Shown here: positions 22,682 to 33,461 of the stretch, one piece after another
Layout of the letters: every line of letters begins with the position of its first letter
How positions within the stretch are numbered: the first letter of the stretch is position 1
Assembly (NCBI GenBank): GCA_026119935.1
Contig: JALRMH010000017.1
Location: 496,001-560,000, forward strand
From: Endothia cerciana
Lineage: Eukaryota; Ascomycota; Sordariomycetes; Diaporthales; Cryphonectriaceae
Direction of reading: 5' to 3'
DNA: 64,000 bases
Program-made: the position numbers and the translations under genes
Notes under the pieces: model-generated
The model's input: the letters and a program-made list of their open reading frames with translations, nothing else
Databases searched by the model: none
Told to the model about the DNA's origin: nothing

Positions 22682-23205
22682 GGGGTCCACGCCCACCTTA
22701 GACACAGCCAAAAGTACTAATAGTCGTACAAACTTCACAATTTAACTTCTAAATTCCTCGACGTCCAAAGCAAAATCGACTATAAAAACTAAACTTCTAT
22801 ATCTGTTCTATGATTTATATATTAAAACTTAGTTGTAATTCATATTGATTTATTTCTGTTGAATATTTTTATATTAAGAAAATGTAGTTCTTCCTATAGT
22901 GAATCTGTTATTGCATAGACTGAGCAGCTTTCAATTAGGGAATAGGGGTTGCTTGGTTTGTGCAATAACAAATTCACCATTAGAAAAAACTACTTTCCCT
23001 TTTCAATATAAAAATAATTAACAGAAATAAATCTATTAAAATATTATATATATATATATATACCTGTGCTCTGATTCTAGTTCTCAAAATGGCCATATCG
23101 AGGGAATCCTCACAAAGCAGTAAAAATGAAAAAGAGTAGAAGTAAAGATCACGAATTTATATGACTGTTAGTACTTTTGGCTGTGTCTAAGGTGGGTGTG
23201 TCCCC
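22682..23205. mobile_element. AT-rich foldback element with 46-bp terminal inverted repeats
   Basis: Left end 22682-22728 (GGGGTCCACGCCCACCTTAG at its tip) is the near-perfect reverse complement of right end 23160-23205; the shared core includes TTAGACACAGCCAAAAGTAC. A second, inner pair of arms, 22847-22915 and 22961-23033, also pairs (GATTTATTTCTGTT against AACAGAAATAAATC at the ends) around a 45-nt loop at 22916-22960. The whole about 520-bp piece is therefore roughly palindromic and has no coding capacity. This fits a non-autonomous foldback or MITE-like element. I found no clear target-site duplication. A (TA)n run lies inside at about 23040-23060. Confidence 0.8.
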
Positions 23206-23411
23206 GAAGGTGGGTGATCTACAGTACGGTAATACTCCGTGCCTAGCATCTTCACTACATATGACATAATAATCGAAAGAAAGTGGCATAAACAACACAT
23301 CCAAACATCTAGCACAATCATTGAAATTATCTATAGGAAGAGCCCAATAAGGACCATGTCATCGCCGACCTGCCGACCGTCTCCCACCAACGTCTTCCAT
23401 CTTGCAGAAGC

Positions 23412-25751
23412 CTACGAAGGCTTAGCATCACTCTCACCCGTCATCTGCTCTTTCTCGCTGGGTCCGATCCCCGCCTGCCCGCGGGCTTGTTCCTCATCGC
23501 TCGTCTGCCCCTCGATTGCATGCCCCGTGCCGTCGAGCGTCCAGATCGTCTCCGTCAGCAGCGTCTGCTTGTCGGGGAACACCCAGCTCAGAACCGCATA
23601 TAGGAAGATGGACGTCACGAAGCCGAACAGCCAGTTGAACGTGTACAGGTTCCTGATTCCAGCATCGGTCATGGCCTTTGGCGAGGGCTCGTTTGTGCCA
23701 CCGCTGACGATAGATAGGGCAAGGCCCGGAAGCAACGGAGTGACTGGAGTGATGAAGGCAATGAATGCACGCCAGTTGAACCCGGGCAGGACACCCGAGT
23801 AGCGGTAGCGGCCGTGAGGGTCGTAGAGGGCCGGGATGTCGTAGTGAGTCTTCTTGACAAGCCAGTAGTCCGCCGCGATGATCCCTGCGATGGGTGCGAG
23901 GAACACCGAGTAGCCGTTCATGAACGAGAGGAAGGTCGAGGCACTGGACAGGATCTTCCAGGGGACCAACACCCAGCCCGCAATGACGGCCGCGATCATG
24001 CAGCCTCTCTTGATGTTAATCCATCTGGGGAACAGGACTGTCAGGTCATTCGCCGCCGAAATCGAGTTCGCCGTGATGTTCGTCCCGACTTGCGCGATGT
24101 ACCAGGCCAAAGCGGCGAAAAAGGCAGCACACCGGCCTCCAGCACCATAGTCCAGCCAGATTTCTATAATGTCGAGAGGGTTCCAAAGGTACTCTCCTGA
24201 GAACACTTTGGTGCAAGAGGTGGTGACAATACCCAATACACCACAAACGGTAAACATAATCGGCAAGGCGGGTAGTTGTACGAACTGCCCGTTGGCCGAT
24301 CTCGAGTACCTGGTGAAGTCCGGAATATTGCAGGCCAAAGTCGCCCATGATCCCGTGACTGATGTCATCTATCTCATGAAGAGGTCAGCAGATGGTCAAA
24401 GAAGACGACAAATTGGGCGCAAGGCTGAACGCTGGCACGCATATTGCAGAAGTCTTTGCAAGGCTCAGGGGTGTCCGTGCGGTATTGCGGGCACACGGAC
24501 TAGATTCACCAGCCGCGCTCCACGTGCACGCAGAAAGGCTGTCACTAGTTTCCTTTTGACTTACACAGCTGAGCCATAGCCAAGCATATCGGCTCCCCGA
24601 AACATCGGCTTTGAGCGCCCAGATATCGCCTCCTCCACCAGCCTTGTGTAGGCACCATCCCATAGTGGCGATCGCGGCGACAGGGGCGCAGATAAGCTAT
24701 ACCGCTAATTTAGCATGTTGTATTTGTTAAAGGCGTGGTTGGCGAGACAAACCTTAAGAAGGAAGATCCATCGCAGCTTCGTAGGGTGGATTAGAAGCAG
24801 AGGTAGCTGGATGATCCAAAAGAGGAAATACGAGCACATTCCCTGCGTCGTGATACCAGCACTGGCAGGTATGTGATTTGGGATATCGTTATAGCTGGGA
24901 GCCCATGCACGTAGCATGACGGTGATACACTGAGCTCCTGGTCCGCATCTTCATTGTCAGCAAATTGACATGCCCCGTAAGAAATTATACGATTTTTTCC
25001 GAGCCTGGCCTGTCCGTTCTACTCGTGTCTGAGGATTCGAAACATGGCTGCCAGAATTTGGGCGCTGTGAAGACACGTACCATTCGCGCCTTGGATACCA
25101 AGCCAGAACATGGCCAGAATCGCCCGTGACACAATACAGAAGTAGCGAAAGTAGTACCCAAAAGAGCCGGTCGTGATAACACTGAACTTTTGACTTTGTT
25201 AGCCTTCTGGCTCATCAGACCACCACAGGCTACATGCCAGATTTAAGTGGCACATTCTGGATAAAGACCTACAGGTACATGGAGCTTTGCTCCGATGGCA
25301 CCATTAAGAACCATGGCTGCCGCAACACAGAATGTCCCGACGACCCTAAGATAGGGGCGTTGTATCAGCGAAGCTCTCATATATAGCGGGCCACACGAGG
25401 CTGACTGTCACTCACATGCAAGGAATTGCCTCTCGCCATGATAGCCCGACTGCTAGGATGGAAGATGCCGTTTCCCAGGTTCCGAGGTTTATCACATCAG
25501 AAATCCAATACAGGATGATGGTCCAGATCGTCCATGTTTGGTCTGAAGGTGGTGTTGGGTCCATATCGCGGTTCGTCCAGACATAGTCGGGTGCGATCGC
25601 GGAACCCTCCCTCAGCAGCTCCCACTACAATCCCACAAGTCAGCTCCGGATCAGATCCATGTTACTATCGAGTTAGAATGTTAGAAAGCTTGAAACTTAC
25701 GGCATGGACCGAAGCCATCCTTCTCTTCACCTCCTCCTTCTTACCGCCCAT
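23412..25751 (-). CDS. NCS1-family nucleobase/allantoin-type permease
   Basis: Predicted 569 residues from seven exons: 25751-25701, 25624-25416, 25345-25273, 25186-25081, 24934-24753, 24696-24565 and 24368-23412, all in frame. It starts MGGKKEEVKRRMASVHA. NCS1 landmarks are DQTWTIWTIILYWISDVINL, ASSILAVGLSWREAIPCM, GIQGANGAQCITVMLRAWAP, PLLLIHPTKLRWIFLLK, GWCLHKAGGGGDIW and TGSWATLACNIPDFTRYSRS, with PIAGIIAADYWLVKK in the late helices. About 12 transmembrane helices and hydrophilic ends are visible. The family imports uracil, uridine, allantoin, thiamine-like or related ring compounds by proton symport. The GSWATLACNIPDFTRY form matches the Fur branch (uracil/allantoin/uridine) better than the cytosine-purine Fcy branch. 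The exact substrate is not decidable by eye. Confidence 0.9.
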
Positions 25752-28490
25752 CTTGTTGGACCTCGCTGACAGTCGATGTGGAAGCCCTGACAGGGGACGC
25801 AGATCCTTAGTAAGCAAAGAACCTCACGAGGAATCTGGGTCCAGGAGTTCCTCTAATGTCTAGCTAGCCTGTGGCTTGGATCGAGATATGGTTTGGCAGT
25901 CGAAGCCAACAAAGGTCACGAGACACCTCGTGCCGTGCAGATGCCGGGCCGTCGTATTTATTCGTCGAAGTAATAGTTGGAACTGAGCTCGGCTACCGTA
26001 CCACACCCTGCATATCTGCAAGAGAAAACTGTCTGGGGTGGTGCGTAAGCCACGCTGGCGATCTAGATTTATTGTCACCTCGAGCCGCCAAGAAGACTTG
26101 ATCAAATGAGGGGCGGAGAATGGTCGATAGTTCGGTCAAGAAGAAAAAAAGTCGGTCGACATGAATAGGCCTGCGATAAGCCTTCGAAGGTTTGTTCTCA
26201 CTATGCTTATTCCCCTATCTGTCTGCGGGGAGATTGCATGGTTCCTGTGATAGACGGGTAGTGAGCCTGTCCGCTTGGCCGCAAGATTGTGGGTCCGTGG
26301 CTGCGTGCGCGTAGGTTTAGGTCAAATCCAGGCTCGCACCGTTGCCAATAATGTCTTCCAGAGTTATCTTCTTATCGCCACGGACCATCCGGCAACATTC
26401 GCCTCGTTAGGCTTACCTCTTGGCTTTGCCCAGCCCTAGTTCGGGTCGGCGCATTTTTGCCCTCGGAGAGACCGGCAACAAGCTTAACGCCCAACGCCAC
26501 TGATCCCACGCGCAGGATAGAATACCGGTGACTATATAGTAGATAGCTATCCGAATCCCGGTTTCACGTGACGCACGCGGCAAGAGTTCAGACTTGCCAG
26601 AGCCCAAAGATCTCGAAGCTGTAGGGAAGTAGAAGCTCTATGAGCATAGAAATACTGTATTAGACAAAAGGAATATCCTGTAAGATGAGCCCAAAAAGGC
26701 TGGTTTAAGTAGGCATTTTAGCCCCGGGTTAGGGTTCAGAAGCGTTGATCCCCACAGAAGCAGCGCCGATGGGTACATAACTCCTCATGTAGCCCTCGCT
26801 CGGTTCGCTAACTCCGGAGCGGCCACACATCCATGCGTGCATTGTGATTATTACATGCAGGCTGCGGTCTCGTACGCAAGGACCTTCCTAATCAAGTGAG
26901 AACGCAAGGAGTGGGGAGACAGACTTGTTGCTTCAGGCATTCTGGGGTGGGCTCATGCGCATGAGAGAACTGGTAAGTGTTCATGTAGGGCTGACCTTAA
27001 GTAACAGCAGACCATGAATCTGAGGACTTTAAGAACACTGATGTCCCGCTCGACGTCGTGTATAATACTGTTATACTGGAGTTGAGCGTTCAAGAACGCC
27101 TAGCACACTGGGCCATCTGATTTTCACATCTGGTAGGTTTGCAGCTTGTGCGGCTTGCAGTCCTTCCTATTTTGCTGCCATCTTGGTGCAGACTCATGGT
27201 TTATCATATTTCGGTGGAAGATGCTTGGATATCGACACAATTCCCGTCACCTCACGTTGTCAGCCACTCGATCCCCCATATGCACACTATAGGTTGAAAG
27301 GAGGAAATGTACCGTTCAATGCTCTGGTTTCTCTCATAGCCGGCATTCTCGACGGGTTCGAAACTGTTATCAGACCACCGTGGGTTTGTCTTGGTGTAAG
27401 AAAGTTCCTTCAGGTCTCCCCAATGTTGAGTGCGAGTTTAACCTTCATGACCTTCACAGCGAGCTCTTTCAATGTTGCATTTTGGCTGTTTCCCGAACAC
27501 CCAATGCTCTTCTTGATAAGGTTGGCGTGATGCGGCAGGCCGTCGGGCCCCTTTTGGAGAGCTCGGAGATGGCAATGACCTACTACCCGTCGTGTTTGCC
27601 TAGTGGTTAATAACGTGCAGGCAGTACATCGCCCTTCTCGCCTTGTCAAATTGTGCACGTTTTGACAAATCGATACAACGTAAATAATCGGAGATACATT
27701 CAACCAAAGGACCGTGTTTCTTGGGCACTGACTCATCTTTGGCACGATTATCGACGCATGCACATCTATATTTGTTCGAGCTTGGCGCACCGCCAAGTTC
27801 CAATGACGGCGGGATCCCTTCTCACAAGTGAAACCTGTGGAGTTGAGCCGCCAAGTTGCCTTCATCTTCTCAGGGTGTCACAGTCGACGAGGCTGAACAC
27901 GCGAGGCTTCTGATAAAGCGACTTCGAAAACATCCTGAATGCTTGGCTTTGGAGCTAAGATGATTACCATGCAGCTCCAATCGGCGAAAAGGGGTCTGGT
28001 AACCTGTGCCGGCTCATGGGGGAAGGCTAGAACGACCCAAGAGGAATCCAGGTGTGCTTAGAGGCTGGTTCCACCAAGTGAAGGAGGGGGGGGGGGCGAA
28101 AGTCGTTAAGCTTCGCCTGTTAATAACCGGCCCGCTCCTGTGCCGTCTGTTCGAGCGGCTGGTCTTTATCACTAATAGTTTTCTCGCAGCATGGCCCTGG
28201 AGTGGTTCAGCTCAGGATCCAGATAACATGGACTACCATTGCCTGGGGCACGACTTCTTGTGGAACATCTTTTATGTGAGACGGTGCTCCATAGGTAACC
28301 AACTATAAGATATCTTTACATGGACAGGATCAGAAACTCCTGTACGGTGGTTTCTAAGCAGCTTGGGTCTTCGCTCTTGAGCACCCGAGTTTTCAGAGCT
28401 CCACATCTTCAAGCCTCCATCCATGATGAAACCTCGGGAGTGGAGGACAAAAATGCAAGATCAAGCCACTCTTCGTTCTCGGCCTTGATT

Positions 28491-28524
28491 TTTCTTCTTC
28501 TTCTTCTTCTTCTTCTTCTTCTTT
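28491..28524. repeat. (TTC)n microsatellite
   Basis: About eleven tandem TTC units in intergenic sequence. Confidence 0.95.
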
Positions 28525-29379
28525 AATACCACGTGCCTATACACAGCCTAATCGGCAACATTCTCCACCCTGGCCCAGACCACACGGCTTCCCATGATGA
28601 GCGGGGACAGCCTTTCATCACCTACGCAGTATCACGAATCGTAGCTATACTACCTCCAATACTGTGTGGTTCGTGGTGGTGGGGCCCTCGAGTGAGTTAC
28701 TCGAGGCTGACGGTCGATTGAATCAAGTTTTGAGGGTACTGCGCATGCAACGTTTCGTCTCTTTCGCCTTACACTTCGGGAGGAGAACCGAAGAAATGAA
28801 AAAAAAAAAAAAAGTGTAAAGCTGCTCGGGGGGCTTAGCTGGTATAGACCGAGGCACATATTATTCACATAATCAAGTCCTATCGGTCAATGCCATCCAC
28901 TGATGCCACTAGCTCCCTCATTCTTCGTCATATGATCATTCAGGCTAACGGATGGACCCGTTCAGCACCGCACACTTGGCCCGAAAGAACCCCGGCGCCT
29001 TCTCAAATAGGGCCTAGAGCAAGTCGTAATATCGTCAGGCAGTTATTTGACAAGAGAGGCATTTGATCTCCGCGCGCCCCGACTCAAGCTTGTGGCCTGA
29101 AGTAATCCCTAGCGACCCCGGCGACCTGGGCTGAACGCCCCATTGGGGACCCACATTGTAGGAGGGTAGAACCTAGTCTAGTACGCTTCGCTGGTATAAT
29201 AACGAGATGATAACCTCCTTTTGGGGGGGGGGGGGAGGGCTTACAGCACCTAACAATCTCATTGCCACGGACAACTCTGCCCGACGACCGGGCTTCCCCT
29301 TGCTGGCAACCTGTACGGCTGCCATATCATAATAGCTCTTCAGAATCACGACTCTCGCTCGTTCAACATCGCCGGGAGT

Positions 29380-29381
<2 letters not shown>

Positions 29382-29419
<38 letters not shown>
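29382..29419. repeat. (GA)n microsatellite
   Basis: About nineteen GA units ending 54 bp upstream of the alpha/beta hydrolase start codon. Confidence 0.95.
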
Positions 29420-29426
<7 letters not shown>

Positions 29427-29472
29427 GTTCATCCACACGCTCTAGACAGGTCGCGCTAGTCCAAGGCCAGAT

Positions 29473-30441
29473 ATGCAGACGTCGGGGCAGCTCAGGAGGT
29501 CCAGCACGAGATCATCCTCGGTCGCAGCGTCCGTGGGGTGCGGCTTCTCGGACACAGGCAGCATAAGAACCGCCACGACGTCCACCGGCTCGAGCCAGAC
29601 GGCAATGCGGGGAGACAGGCCGCCAATGTTCTTCCACGAGATCAATCCCTTCGCGCCCGAGACGGTCGTTCTGCTCCACGTCCTCTTCAGCTGCTCGCTT
29701 GAGTGGAAGCAGGTGGCGCCCAAGCTCACTGAGTACCACCTCCTCGTCCCGGACTTCCCCTGCCACTCGGCCAGCAGAGACACGTGCCGCAAGGAGGACT
29801 TTTCGCTCGAGCTTGTCGCGGACCACGTGGCGGACATGATCCGCGAGAAGGCGCACGACGGCCGAGCCCACGTCGTCGGGATCTCCACGGGCGGTTTCGT
29901 TACGCTGGAGCTGGTCAGGAAATACCCGGACCTCGTCAACGCCGTCTTCATATCCGGGGCCTGGCCGTTCACGGGCGTCCGCCTCGCCACCGCAATGAAT
30001 CCCCGCCTGACGTATTCGGCCCTGTGGGCACTACTGCACTCACCCGGGTATATCTTTTTCAAGGCCTCTGGGCTTGGGTCAGAGTACCAGAACGAGGAGC
30101 TGTTGGGTGAGATCAAGAAGAATGGCAGCTCACGCCTTATAAAGGGCTGCAACATTGCAATCTGGGACGAGAAGAGGCTGATCGAGGTCGCCAAGGCTGA
30201 CAAGCGAATATGTCTCGTCGTGGGCGGCAAGGGGCACGACCACCTGGGCGAGGCAACGCAGGCGGCTAAGGTGCTTATACAACACAGCAACGGCGGGGAG
30301 GGTGGTGAGACCTCGGTCTTCCTGGTCCGCGACGCGATCCACGCGTGGAACCTCCAGCTGCCACAACTCTTTAGTCTGGGCGTCCAGTCATGGCTGCGAC
30401 GCCGGCCAATGCCGAAAGACTTCGAAAAGATACTACTTTAG
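29473..30441 (+). CDS. Alpha/beta-hydrolase fold protein
   Basis: Intronless frame of 322 residues. The nucleophile elbow is HVVGISTGGFVTLEL, with Ser138 as likely nucleophile. A candidate acid is Asp256 in GGKGHDHLG, and the likely catalytic histidine is His290 in VRDAIHAWNLQL. The usual HG oxyanion motif after strand 3 is changed to LLHVLFSCSLEW. The fold suits an esterase or lipase-like hydrolase in the cytosol. No signal peptide is visible; the first 50 residues are Ser/Arg/Thr-rich, so translation may start at an internal Met (Met46 or Met52), which would still keep the whole fold. An esterase beside oxygenase genes could open esters made by a Baeyer-Villiger enzyme, but the distance (12 kb) makes this only a guess. 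Confidence 0.72.
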   Translation: MQTSGQLRRSSTRSSSVAASVGCGFSDTGSIRTATTSTGSSQTAMRGDRPPMFFHEINPFAPETVVLLHVLFSCSLEWKQVAPKLTEYHLLVPDFPCHSASRDTCRKEDFSLELVADHVADMIREKAHDGRAHVVGISTGGFVTLELVRKYPDLVNAVFISGAWPFTGVRLATAMNPRLTYSALWALLHSPGYIFFKASGLGSEYQNEELLGEIKKNGSSRLIKGCNIAIWDEKRLIEVAKADKRICLVVGGKGHDHLGEATQAAKVLIQHSNGGEGGETSVFLVRDAIHAWNLQLPQLFSLGVQSWLRRRPMPKDFEKILL

Positions 30442-31134
30442 CAGCCTCGTCCCGAGACCCGCTACCTCCACGACCACAGAACCGCCATCTCTCCGCCTTG
30501 AAGATTTTGATGGACCATCTCTGATGCTTTGTTATGAGGATTCGCCTTCTTCGACCGGCGAAACGGACCCTCTGTCTTCAGCCAAGTCTGCTGCCGTTGA
30601 TCGTGGAAATGTCGAGCCGACCGGCCTATCTTTTCCCAGTCTACGATCGACCGACGCCTGGAGACGTGTGGGAATAAGACGCCATGGGCCTACCCTATAC
30701 CTATCCTATTTCGTTTCATTCCACTCGGGGGGGCGGGGGGGGCGGCAGACAAAGCGCTCAACTTTTCTGCGCCTACCTTCAAATCCGTGGACATGAGGCT
30801 GTCATGGCAAAACCTCATATTAGCCTGGCTGATGTCAACCATCGGCGTCTGAATGCGGGGTTAAGTGGAATCAACGTGTACGGAGATCGAAGAAAGTCAT
30901 GAACCTAATTCCGCTTGATGGATATATATATTTGGGTAAGAACCCCATCGCTGGATCTTCTAGGCATTGGGGACGCACCGCTTATGCATGATTTTGAGAT
31001 ATTGGCGGTCGGCATCTGCAGGCGGGGCTCAAACCAGATAAACTAGGCTCGTGCACCGACAACATTGGCACTCACCTGCCTGTCTCTCATACAAAGACTT
31101 GTCGTCCATCACTGCAGTACACTAGGTCGTAACT
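30442..31134. other. Intergenic stretch
   Basis: Contains two G runs near 30727-30742 split by single C residues. No coding signal. Confidence 0.5.
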
Positions 31135-32537
31135 ATGTCGCGTCTACCTCCTGGCCCCGGTGCACCCATTTCGCCGCTCGGTCGGCATCGTCAGCTGGCT
31201 CCAGGCTGCCGCTATCCAGGTATCGCCAATCTGCCTAGGGGCCCATGAACCTCGGCGATGTCGGCAAGGAGCGCACGGGGGAATGCACCAAAGAAACAGC
31301 TTTCGGCATCCTGGATTATTTCTGTATGTCCCATCTTGCCGTCTCGTCCCCGCCTTGGAAGGGAAAAAAAAAAAAAAAAAAAGGGGGGGGGGGGAAGTAG
31401 CAGTGGCTCGAAGTTTGATGAGCCCAACTAGCCATGCCGCTGTTAACAATGAGGCTTGTAGACTCCCAGGGCGGCAATTTCATCGACACCGCCAACGGAT
31501 ACCAAGAAGGCCAGTCCGAGGAGTGGCTCGGTGAGTGGTTGGAGGCGCGCGACAAATCGCGATGAGATGGTGATTACCGCGAAGTATACGGGGCTGTACG
31601 GCCGGCGCGCAGGTCCACAAGAAGGGCATCATCAAGAGCAACCTCGGGGGCAGCTCGACCAAGTTGATGAAGCTGGCGCTCGAGCACTCGCTGAAGAGGC
31701 TGAGGACCACCTACGTAGATGTGTTCTACGTCCACTGGTGGGACTATACAACTCCGATCAAGGAGCTTATGCACAGCCTCGATGACCTGGTCGTCGCGGG
31801 GAAAAGCTGTGGGCAGTCCTGTATCTCGGGATGTCGGACACGCCGGCATGGGTGGTGTCCAAGGCGAATCAGTATGCCCGAATGGCGGGGCTGAGACAAT
31901 TCGTCGTCTATCAAGTTGAGTGTTTCTCCTCAACAGGCGACTGCCTAGAATTCAGACAGCACAACCTGACACAAATACGCCACTGGAGCGCAGGACTGCG
32001 TGACATGGAAAGAGATATTATTCCAATGTGCCTTGATGAGAAGATGGGCATCTGTCCGTATGCCGTCGTGGGACAGGGGCGTTTCCAAACGGCTGGCATG
32101 TACAAGAGGCGCGAGGAGGCAGGTGAGGGAAGAACGATGGGATTGCCTATCTCGCAACAGGACCGGAACGTATCTGCTGTGCTGGAGAAGATCGCGAAAG
32201 CGAAGGGCGGGGAGACGACCCTGCACCATATCGCCTTGGTGTGGGTGATGCAAAAGGTTCCGTATGTCGTCCTGCTGCTCGGGGCGAGGAAGCTGGAGCA
32301 TATCGAAAGAGCATCCCGGGGTTGCAGGTAGCACTCACAGAGGCGGAGACGGACGAGATCCAGTCGGCATACCCTTTCAACGCCGGGTTCCCGCGTGGTT
32401 TCCTCGGTGGCGGTTTCTTCGAGGGAACCGATGTGCCGGCCACGGCGGCCTTCGGGCCGGAGGAAGTGAGGCAGTACAGGATGACCTGCGGTGTCATTGA
32501 TTCCGTGGAGAGGCTCAAGGCGATCAGGCCTTCTTAA
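31135..32537 (+). pseudogene. Aldo-keto reductase (norsolorinic-acid-reductase-like), broken by small indels
   Basis: Reading across frames gives a full-length AKR: ATG at 31135, SPLGRHRQLAP, AAIQVSPICLGA, MNLGDVGKERTGE, GILDYFY, then an intron at 31324-31461 (GTATGT...TTGTAG, holding an A run followed by a G run). SQGGNFIDTANGYQEGQSEE follows (Asp and Tyr of the catalytic set), then YVDVFYVHWWDYTTP, SDTPAWVVSKANQYARM, CLDEKMGICPYAVVGQGRF and a C-terminus ending at 32537. Keeping this order needs single-base insertions near 31205, 31246, 31554 and 31612, about 11 extra bases near 31803, and a one-base loss near 32305. Intact relatives reduce aldehydes or ketones with NADPH and occur in mycotoxin and lignin-related pathways. 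Either decayed, or this stretch of assembly is poor. Confidence 0.75.
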
Positions 32538-33461
32538 ACGCGAGCTTCTTGACCTGTGCATCCCAGAGATCGGATCGGAATAGTGCGGAATTGAGGCTGC
32601 TGCTGCTCGAGGCTCAACCTGCCACCCTTCCACGGTCGCGGTTGTTGAGAAGATATTGTGATTTATGCAATTGAGACTGGCGAGTATCTTCGAGCACGGT
32701 GAGCATGCAGGCGGGTACTACTGCGTGAAGTACGGAGGAGACACGTGCCCCCTTCTGAGATGGGGCAGGGCCCAGTGCTCTGGCCACGGCGGGCAGGACG
32801 ATGGGAAGTTGTAAACCATGTCACAGCTGATCAAGCTCAGATAGCACGTGTATCGAAAGGCCGCAAGCTGACATGATGGAGGAACTCCGGTTCATCCGGA
32901 CGAAGCACCATAACCTGGAGGACGTCTCTTGGCCCTCTTCACCTCCATGCCACCAAAGCTCAACGCTTGCAACGGCATGGCTGTGACCGCCCTCGCGAAA
33001 CACGATGTCTAAGGGGATGTTGAAGGTTATGATCAGGCCGGAAGGACTCCTCAGGTGGGAGGCGGGCAGAGATGGAGGCAGTCAGATGAGGTTGTCCTCG
33101 AGTCGACATAAGCCATGAGCGCCTCAGATGGGGGACGGGGTACTTAAGTACTTAGGCTTAGGTACTATAGAGTACTATATAGTATGTATGTAGTACCTTG
33201 CTGGGGTGCAGGCTGGGATGTCGTGGTGTGCCGGATCACTTGGTGGCCCGTGCTTCCGCGCCAACCTGGGGAGAACCAAACCATAGCAAAAACTCCAGGA
33301 CCTGACCTCAATATCACCCCATCACCCCACGGGCTCACTAAAGTGCCGCCTGGCCCACTTGACTTCCTCACATCACGACAGGAGGTGCCCTGACTCTTGG
33401 CGGCGACGACGAAGACAGACAACGGCGACGATGCTGTAGGTGGCACCCCTGGCGAGCGACC
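32538..33461. other. Intergenic stretch upstream of COX10
   Basis: No supportable gene. Short palindromic TACTTAAGTACTTAGG-type repeats near 33142-33180 are AT-rich and lie about 300 bp before the COX10 start. Confidence 0.5.

Larger units (their letters stand above)
25752..29472. other. Long intergenic stretch with microsatellites
   Basis: No supportable gene in 3.7 kb. Contents: an 11-G run at 28086-28096, (TTC)n at 28491-28524, an A run near 28799, a 13-G run at 29223-29235 and (GA)n at 29382-29419. The frame 27380-27610 (plus) has a protein-like piece (SSEMAMTYYPSCLPSG) of unknown origin, perhaps a decayed exon. Confidence 0.45.

Noticed and set aside
26718..26735. GGGTTAGGGTT resembling telomere repeat
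   Set aside because: Only one and a half units; not a telomere or interstitial array.
27183..27865. Open frames on both strands in the permease-hydrolase gap
   Set aside because: Overlap each other, lack motifs and lack plausible splice-linked partners.
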